6,734 nucleotides of DNA from Gemmatimonadota bacterium (GTDB taxonomy: Bacteria > Gemmatimonadota > Gemmatimonadetes > Gemmatimonadales > GWC2-71-9): NCBI GenBank assembly GCA_025360265.1, contig JANYCP010000267.1, positions 1 through 6,734 on the forward strand, written 5' to 3'. Of this stretch, positions 1 through 3,850 are shown piece by piece; position 1 is the first letter of the stretch; each line of letters starts with the position of its first letter. The position numbers and the translations under genes were made by a program. The notes beneath the pieces were generated by a model. It searched no databases. It worked only from the letters and a program-made list of their open reading frames with translations, and was not told the origin of the DNA.

Positions 1-366
1 ATCTTCCAGGCGATCATCGCCAAGCTCTGGAAGCTGCGCCGGGACAACATGACGTTCCGTCAGTACTCGCCCAACCTGATCGAAGAGAACAAGTGGCGGG
101 CGACCCGGTTCGGGCTCGACGGACAGCTCATTGATTTCGGCCACGGCACGCAGCTCCCAGCCCGCAAGCTCATTCGCGAACTCATCGAGTGGTTCATTGG
201 CGACGTCGTGGACGAACTCGGCAGTCGCGAGGAAGTGGAATACGCGTTCAAGATTCTCGAGGAAGGGACCAGCGCCGATCGCCAACTGGCCACATTCAAG
301 GCGACCGGCGACCTCAAGGCGGTGGTCGATCAGCTGGTGCGTGAAACTGCGGAAGGTGTGCCATGA
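1..366 (+). CDS. Carboxylate-amine ligase, GCS2/YbdK family (C-terminal part, 5' end outside window)
   Basis: The frame is open from base 1 and ends at the TGA at 364-366, giving the last 121 residues. The visible protein begins IFQAIIAKLWKLRRDN and contains NLIEENKWRATRFGLDGQLIDFG followed by PARKLIRELIEW. That ENKWRA..GLDG.LIDFG stretch is characteristic of the C-terminal end of the glutamate-cysteine ligase type 2 superfamily (YbdK-like carboxylate-amine ligases). Family members are roughly 370-400 residues, so about two thirds lies upstream. They form an amide bond between a carboxylate, typically the gamma-carboxylate of glutamate, and an amine at the expense of ATP, in the cytoplasm. 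The ATG at 49 is internal, because similarity to the family already starts before it. The stop overlaps the next gene's start (ATGA), so the two are probably translationally coupled. The family call is from recalled motifs; the true amine substrate cannot be read from the sequence. Confidence 0.85.
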   Translation: MFQAIIAKLWKLRRDNMTFRQYSPNLIEENKWRATRFGLDGQLIDFGHGTQLPARKLIRELIEWFIGDVVDELGSREEVEYAFKILEEGTSADRQLATFKATGDLKAVVDQLVRETAEGVP

Positions 367-1163
367 GCGTCACCTCGAGCGAAGCGCCCAAAGGGCGCGC
401 AGTCGAGAGGCCACTCATCGGCGTCACCACCCAGACGCTGCAGGTGATTGACGGCATTCCGTCGGATCTGCCGCCGTCGTGGGTCATGAACCAGTACTAT
501 GTGCGTGCACTGGTGAACGCCGGAGCCGCTCCGGTTCTGGTCCCGCTGATCGGTTTCGATGAAGCGGCGTTGCGCGGCGTATACGAGGGACTCGACGGCG
601 TACTCTTTCCGGGTGGCGTGGACGTCGATCCGGATCTGTATGGCGCCACACGCACCGGCAAGCTCGATCGACTCGACGCCGATCGCGATACGACGGAGCT
701 CAAGCTTGCCACCTGGGCTCTGGGCGAGGGGAAGCCGGTGCTGGGGCTCTGCCGTGGATTTCAACTGTTGAACGTCGCGGCGGGCGGCACGCTCTGGCCC
801 GACCTTGCGCACGATCAGCCAAACATGCAGAAGCACGACTACTTCCCAAGTCAGGGATTCACGCGGTCGCATCTGGCACACGCGGTCGAGGTGCAGCAGG
901 GAACGCGGCTTTCCGACGCGCTCGGTCATCGCGAAAGCGTGATGGTCAACTCGATGCACCATCAAGGCATCCGCCAACTTGGCGATCAGTTGGTGCCGGC
1001 AGCTGTCGCGCCGGACGGATTGGTCGAAGCCCTGGAGCGCCGTGGCGATACGTTTGCAGTGGGAGTGCAGTGGCATCCGGAGATGTTTGCGAGCGGAGAA
1101 CAGAGTGTAGGAAAACTCTTTGAGGAGTTTGTATCCGCCGCAACATCGTCATCCCGAGCGTAG
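363..1163 (+). CDS. Gamma-glutamyl hydrolase, class I amidotransferase fold (PuuD / peptidase C26 family)
   Basis: This is a 266-residue cytoplasmic enzyme, close to the roughly 254 residues of E. coli PuuD, predicted to hydrolyse gamma-glutamyl amides such as gamma-glutamyl-GABA. The PLIGVTT start strand is at 18-23 and the FPGGVDVDP loop at 82-90. The nucleophile elbow GLCRGFQLLNVAAGGT has Cys130, NSMHHQGI follows at 196-203, and QWHPEM supplies His238 and Glu240 of the catalytic triad. All catalytic residues are present. The ATG at 363 is chosen because GGAAGG (351-356) lies 6 nt upstream and it overlaps the preceding stop by 4 bp. An in-frame GTG at 357 is less likely. The first 15 or so residues precede the conserved fold and are probably a flexible tail. 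Its last residues (SSSRA, stop TAG) are written by a dispersed repeat, so the C-terminus may have been altered by repeat insertion. Function outside the classical putrescine pathway is possible, since no other puu genes are visible. Confidence 0.92.
   Translation: MSVTSSEAPKGRAVERPLIGVTTQTLQVIDGIPSDLPPSWVMNQYYVRALVNAGAAPVLVPLIGFDEAALRGVYEGLDGVLFPGGVDVDPDLYGATRTGKLDRLDADRDTTELKLATWALGEGKPVLGLCRGFQLLNVAAGGTLWPDLAHDQPNMQKHDYFPSQGFTRSHLAHAVEVQQGTRLSDALGHRESVMVNSMHHQGIRQLGDQLVPAAVAPDGLVEALERRGDTFAVGVQWHPEMFASGEQSVGKLFEEFVSAATSSSRA
384..398 (+). other. Perfect GC hairpin just inside the PuuD-family coding start
   Basis: GCGCCC at 384-389 pairs perfectly with GGGCGC at 393-398 across an AAA loop. 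It lies 21 nt after the ATG at 363. In mRNA it would be a compact stem close to the ribosome footprint during initiation. It could dampen independent initiation and so favour coupled translation from the upstream ligase; this is inference. GC-rich coding DNA produces such stems by chance fairly often. Confidence 0.35.
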
Positions 1164-1171
1164 CGAAGGAG
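1144..1171 (+). repeat. Dispersed short intergenic repeat of the 'HPERSEG' type
   Basis: The core CGTCATCCCGAGCGTAGCGA is followed directly by AGGAG. In one frame it reads RHPERSEGD, a peptide I recall as a recurrent translation artefact of a dispersed intergenic repeat in GC-rich environmental bacteria. Only one clear copy is in the window. A divergent 15-of-18 match occurs at 369-386, inside the start of the PuuD-family gene. The repeat provides the last codons and TAG stop (1161-1163) of the hydrolase gene and the AAGGAG used by the next gene. Its identity as a repeat family rests on recall, not on copies seen here. Confidence 0.55.
1166..1171 (+). promoter_or_regulatory. Ribosome binding site deciding the VOC gene start
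   Basis: AAGGAG lies 5 nt upstream of the GTG at 1177. It is the only good Shine-Dalgarno match for this frame. It therefore favours the GTG over the upstream in-frame ATG at 1120, which lies inside the PuuD-family gene. The site is formed by the tail of the dispersed repeat at 1144-1171. Confidence 0.75.
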
Positions 1172-1176
1172 ACACC

Positions 1177-1590
1177 GTGATCAACCTCACCCCATTTCTC
1201 TTGTTCGACGGCAACTGCGCCGAGGCGATGGTGTTCTATCAACGGTGCATGGGCGGCGAGCTGACGGTCACGAAGATCGCCGACACTCCAATGAAAGCGT
1301 CGATGCCGGAGGCGATGCACAAGAAGGTGGCCAACGCCCATCTCAAGAGCGGCGCGGTGGAGTTTTCCGCGACCGACTGGATGCATCCGACCCGCACACC
1401 GGCATTCGGGAACACGGTGGCGATGTACATCACCGCGCCGACGCATGCGGAACTGCGGGTGGTGTTCGACAAGCTCGCACAGGGTGCCGATCCGGGGCTG
1501 CTCGACGATCTTCGCGAGATGCCGTTCGGGAGTTACGGGCATCTGGCGGACAAGTTCGGCGTGCACTGGTTCTTTCGGAGCGAGAAGTAG
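1177..1590 (+). CDS. VOC family (glyoxalase/bleomycin-resistance superfamily) protein, PhnB-like
   Basis: A 137-residue cytoplasmic protein, typical of PhnB-like vicinal-oxygen-chelate proteins of 130-150 residues. It starts with the first betaalpha unit (INLTPFLLFDGNCAEAMVFYQ), then ANAHLKSGAVEFSATDW in the middle and ends with FGSYGHLADKFGVHWFF, which corresponds to the family's G.l.DkFGv.W signature. Members form paired betaalphabetabetabeta modules; many bind a metal, but PhnB-like ones often have no known reaction, and the substrate here is unknown. The GTG start is chosen for its ribosome binding site and because the conserved strand begins two residues later. The gene follows the hydrolase stop by 13 bp in the same direction, so co-transcription is likely, although metabolic relatedness is not evident. 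A candidate terminator lies 24 bp after its stop. Confidence 0.88.
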   Translation: MINLTPFLLFDGNCAEAMVFYQRCMGGELTVTKIADTPMKASMPEAMHKKVANAHLKSGAVEFSATDWMHPTRTPAFGNTVAMYITAPTHAELRVVFDKLAQGADPGLLDDLREMPFGSYGHLADKFGVHWFFRSEK

Positions 1591-1613
1591 TTCTCCGGCC
1601 AGGACGGCGCGGA

Positions 1614-1652
1614 CTGCGGCGGAGTCGCTCCCCTGCGCGGCCGCAGATTTTT
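1614..1652 (+). terminator. Candidate rho-independent terminator after the ligase-hydrolase-VOC group
   Basis: CTGCGGC (1614-1620) is an exact inverted repeat of GCCGCAG (1640-1646) with a 19-nt loop. It is followed by A and then TTTTT (1648-1652). A competing compact stem CTGCG/CGCAG with a CGGC loop uses 1633-1646 and the same T-run. The placement 24 bp after the VOC stop fits a transcription end. The stem is modest and the T-run short, so efficiency is uncertain. Confidence 0.42.
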
Positions 1653-1736
1653 GGTAAACGGCCAAGACGCTCGCTTCCGCCGTGGTCCCGCGACGCATAA
1701 CAATGAAAGCGTTGGAAGAGCACCCACGATGCCCTG
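1653..1736. other. Non-coding gap upstream of the membrane-protein pair
   Basis: The stretch between the candidate terminator and the ribosome binding site at 1737 has no convincing ORF. It probably holds the promoter of the membrane-protein pair. CATAAC at about 1696-1701 resembles a -10 box at 4 of 6 bases but lacks a matching -35 element, so no promoter is called. A short ATG-CCC-TGA reading frame at 1729-1737 sits just before the next gene and is not considered a gene. Confidence 0.4.
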
Positions 1737-1742
1737 AGGAGG
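1737..1742 (+). promoter_or_regulatory. Ribosome binding site for the small membrane protein
   Basis: AGGAGG is a full Shine-Dalgarno core, 4 nt before the GTG at 1747. It supports a GTG start: the in-frame triplet at 1735-1737 is a TGA stop, so no earlier start is possible. The 4-nt spacing is slightly short. Confidence 0.6.
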
Positions 1743-1746
1743 TTGT

Positions 1747-2151
1747 GTGTCGAGAGCCAACAAGTTGTTCGGGATCGCGGTGCTGGTGTGGGTGCTCGCC
1801 TGGTTCGTCCAAGTCGTCAAGGACGGCGTGATCTTCCCGCATGGACTGCCGGGATGGGAAGCGTTTCGCGCCGCGCTCACGATCGACAATCCCAGGACAA
1901 TTCTCGACGCCATCCTGAGCCGCGCAACCGCGCTGACCAACTTTGTCTTCCTTTGGGCGATCGTGGTCGGCTTCCGCAACAAGCCGGCTCCGAAAGTACT
2001 CGGCGTGCTGCTTTTCGTTTGCGCGGTGGTCAACCTCTTCTGGCTGAGCATGTCGGACGCATTGGGCAGCCTTCGCGCAGGCTACTACATGTGGCTGGTG
2101 TCGTACTGGATGATGGCAGTGGCGGCGAGAGATCGCGGAACTCGCGGGTGA
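1747..2151 (+). CDS. Four-helix inner-membrane protein of unknown family
   Basis: A 134-residue hydrophobic protein that I do not recognise. Four likely transmembrane segments are visible, at about residues 7-24 (LFGIAVLVWVLAWFVQVV), 60-76, 83-102 and 109-127. A polar loop at 25-59 contains a Pro/Gly-rich PHGLPGW stretch and the segment LTIDNPRTIL. The Lys/Arg residues near 78-83 and 128-133 would help set topology. The GTG start follows a full AGGAGG. Its stop overlaps the next gene's GTG by 4 bp (GTGA), so the two small membrane proteins are probably co-translated and may act together. That link is inferred from context only. No catalytic motif, cysteine pair or metal-binding cluster is apparent. 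Confidence 0.78.
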   Translation: MSRANKLFGIAVLVWVLAWFVQVVKDGVIFPHGLPGWEAFRAALTIDNPRTILDAILSRATALTNFVFLWAIVVGFRNKPAPKVLGVLLFVCAVVNLFWLSMSDALGSLRAGYYMWLVSYWMMAVAARDRGTRG

Positions 2152-2540
2152 ACCCGAGCAGGGTCCGCCTGCGCTCCCGCTTCTCCCTCTTCGCCCTTGC
2201 CACCATCACCCTCGGCCTGGTTGTCCATTTCCACGGCGCGGCCCTCGGCCCCACCGCGCGCGACATCAGTGGCGACGCGCTCTGGGCGATGATGATCTAC
2301 TGGCTCGTAGCGCTGTTGAGGCCGGCGACGTCATCGCTCCAGCGCGCTCTGGGCGCGTATCTGGTCTGCGTCGCCGTCGAGTTCAGCCAACTGATCCACA
2401 TCCCCGCGCTCGATGCGCTCCGCGCCCACACCCTCCGCCACCTGATTCTCGGCGCGGACTTCGACGTGCGCGACCTCGTAGCGTATGCGGTGGGAATTGT
2501 CGCCGCGATCGTGTTAGAGAAGATAGGAGATAGGAGATAG
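2148..2540 (+). CDS. DUF2809 family membrane protein
   Basis: A 130-residue integral membrane protein. It carries the landmarks I associate with DUF2809: GDALWAMMIYWLVALLRP (42-59), VEFSQL (77-82), and LRAHTLRHLILGADFDVRDL (91-110) before the last helix. Transmembrane segments fall at about 11-27, 43-57, 66-80 and 109-124. The family has no established biochemical role. The GTG start at 2148 overlaps the upstream stop (GTGA). The frame is open further upstream, but that part lies inside the previous gene and looks unlike a membrane protein. No clear Shine-Dalgarno precedes it, consistent with coupled translation. The last six codons and the stop are built from a 7-bp tandem repeat. The gene meets the minus-strand beta-propeller gene with 33 bp between stop codons. 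Confidence 0.85.
   Translation: MNPSRVRLRSRFSLFALATITLGLVVHFHGAALGPTARDISGDALWAMMIYWLVALLRPATSSLQRALGAYLVCVAVEFSQLIHIPALDALRAHTLRHLILGADFDVRDLVAYAVGIVAAIVLEKIGDRR
2521..2540 (+). repeat. Heptamer tandem repeat spanning the DUF2809 stop codon
   Basis: AGATAGG occurs twice in full (2521-2527, 2528-2534) and once as AGATAG (2535-2540). It encodes the C-terminal KIGDRR and the TAG stop. A 7-bp unit is not a multiple of three, so gain or loss of a copy would change the frame and the end of the protein. Confidence 0.7.
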
Positions 2541-2573
2541 CGAGCGCGATGGCGTTTAGAGAATTAGCCTTGC

Positions 2574-3734
2574 TTACGGTTTGCTGATCCGAAAACCAAT
2601 CACACCAGACTTGAAACCATCTCCGCTCTGCACCGCCCACAGCTCATCGTTGATCGCCACCGACGGCCGAGCTCCCGTCGGGATGATCGCGATCCCAACC
2701 AATCGTCCGCGCGCATCCACTTGAACCCATCGGTGCGGCGCAATGTCCGAAAAGTCCAGGTCGATCCAGACCGCGCCTTCGTCGGAGACAAGCACCTTTG
2801 TGAAACTGCGCCGCTGCATTGGAACGATCAACGTCGCCCGAGAGGCTGGCGCGGCAATTGAATCAATTCGTCGCAATCGCTGCGCGGCGAGTTGTGATGG
2901 CAACGAATCGACTGGAAACGCAAAGTGCCTGTGGAATACCGTGTCCCCGGCTTCAGAAAGTGCAATCACTGCGAACCCCTCGCGTTGATCAGACTCGAGC
3001 CTCGCGATCGCGATGTGATTGCCGGACGGCGAAACGCCAAATGTCATCGTACTGCATCCGTCGATGATAAACCTCTTTCCGTTCCGATCGATGCCCCGAC
3101 AATGCGCGGTCTGAGGAAACGTCACCACAGACCGGAGCCAATGCCCGGCCGAATCGAGGCGCACGAGTCGTCCGGCGGCGGACTCTCCGCCAAAGGCGAT
3201 CGCGGTACTATCCATCCGGTAGACCTCCGCGAGCGCCGTACCGTCAGAGTAAACCGCCCGCGTGCTATACATCCACCAAGCCGTGCTGTCCGGCAGCTTC
3301 TCAGCGATGTCGAGCAACGTCATTGATCGCGTAACGGTACGACCGGGATTCAGCAAATGCGCGCCACCCAATGTGTCGCCCATCCAAATCACGTCACGAT
3401 CTCTACTGCCAACCCATCCTTGTGCGGACCCCGGAGTCGTCTGCGGCCCCGGCCCGAACTGAACTCGCTCCCCTTTCCGGTTGAACACGACGACCATCGC
3501 CGGATTCACGCCGTCCTTCATCGGGTGAATCAGTCGTTCGCCCAGAATCATTCCACGCTTGTCAACGAGGAGGTTGCTCCACCACGGAAGCTGCGCGCTA
3601 TCGGCCGGGACATATAGAATTGTTGTGACCTTGAGCGAAGGCGCATTCTGCGCCGCAAGTACCGATGCGTCAAAAAGGCACACGGCTCCGACGCAGAACT
3701 CGATCGCCATACTGCGGACCCGACGACATTTCAC
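2574..3734 (-). CDS. Secreted beta-propeller-like protein, unknown function
   Basis: About 386 residues from the GTG at 3734. The N-terminus is a plausible Sec signal: a basic KCRRVR stretch, a hydrophobic run, then SVLAAQ before the mature part. The rest is all-beta in character, with repeated strand-turn units such as LLVDKRGMILGE, VVVFNRKGERV, TFGVSPSGNHIAIA and VLVSDEGAVWIDLD. The ending HRWVQVDARGRLVG...NDELWAVQ resembles the last blade of six-bladed beta-propeller proteins common in Gemmatimonadota. Cys212 and Cys227 could form a disulfide in the periplasm. An ATG at 3710 gives 378 residues but loses the basic n-region. The ATG at 3788 lies in a PuuD-gene relic and is unlikely. None of the three has a strong ribosome binding site. 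Five hand-counted lines average 58% GC, against 63% in the neighbouring DUF5916 gene. Ligand or partner unknown. Confidence 0.75.
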   Translation of the reverse strand: MKCRRVRSMAIEFCVGAVCLFDASVLAAQNAPSLKVTTILYVPADSAQLPWWSNLLVDKRGMILGERLIHPMKDGVNPAMVVVFNRKGERVQFGPGPQTTPGSAQGWVGSRDRDVIWMGDTLGGAHLLNPGRTVTRSMTLLDIAEKLPDSTAWWMYSTRAVYSDGTALAEVYRMDSTAIAFGGESAAGRLVRLDSAGHWLRSVVTFPQTAHCRGIDRNGKRFIIDGCSTMTFGVSPSGNHIAIARLESDQREGFAVIALSEAGDTVFHRHFAFPVDSLPSQLAAQRLRRIDSIAAPASRATLIVPMQRRSFTKVLVSDEGAVWIDLDFSDIAPHRWVQVDARGRLVGIAIIPTGARPSVAINDELWAVQSGDGFKSGVIGFRISKP

Positions 3735-3770
3735 AACCTGAATGTACCATTCGCGAGTAGCATTTGAGCG

Positions 3771-3827
3771 GTGGGAGCGCAGTGGCATCCGGAGATGTTT
3801 ACGAGCGGGGAGCCGGGCAAGGGATAG
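3771..3827 (+). pseudogene. Relic of the 3' end of a second PuuD-family gamma-glutamyl hydrolase gene
   Basis: Read on the plus strand this gives VGAQWHPEMFTSGEPGKG and a TAG stop. It matches VGVQWHPEMFASGE of the intact gene at 1059-1101. Over 43 aligned bases (3771-3813) 39 are identical, and two of the four differences are synonymous. It keeps the His and Glu of the catalytic triad but has no upstream body: a TGA interrupts this frame at 3765-3767, and no further similarity to the intact gene is visible before about 3762. It cannot make a functional enzyme. The pattern of synonymous differences suggests it came from a related gene or an old copy that evolved as coding DNA before being stranded. 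It lies in the gap between two minus-strand genes, opposite in direction to both. Confidence 0.7.
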
Positions 3828-3850
3828 GCGAGAGACGAGAACTACCCCTT
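3819..3850 (-). terminator. Hairpin directly after the DUF5916 gene stop, possible terminator or 3' stabiliser
   Basis: On the minus strand AAGGGGTAG (plus 3842-3850) begins within the TAA stop codon. It pairs with CTATCCCTT (plus 3819-3827) as a 9-bp stem with one G-U pair and a 14-nt loop. No T-run follows (the next bases are GCCCGGC), so it is not a canonical intrinsic terminator. It may instead protect the mRNA 3' end or assist factor-dependent termination. One arm includes the stop codon of the PuuD-gene relic. Confidence 0.35.

Noticed and set aside
330..1076. 248-residue open frame on the minus strand across the PuuD-family gene
   Set aside because: It is antisense to a gene with all catalytic motifs intact, is rich in Arg/His/Gln in the way GC-rich shadow frames are, and shows no family motif.
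1653..1736. Possible mobile-element end or transposase remnant in the gap before the membrane-protein pair
   Set aside because: No inverted repeats, target duplications or transposase motifs could be found; the impression rested only on an unfamiliar non-coding stretch.
946..1842. 298-residue open frame on the minus strand across three plus-strand genes
   Set aside because: It spans the hydrolase end, the VOC gene and a membrane-protein start, is low in hydrophobic pattern, and contains only the reversed repeat and terminator. Shadow frame.
2541..2573. Possible shared terminator between the convergent DUF2809 and beta-propeller genes
   Set aside because: Only a 3-bp GGC/GCC stem can be drawn and there is no T-run on either strand.
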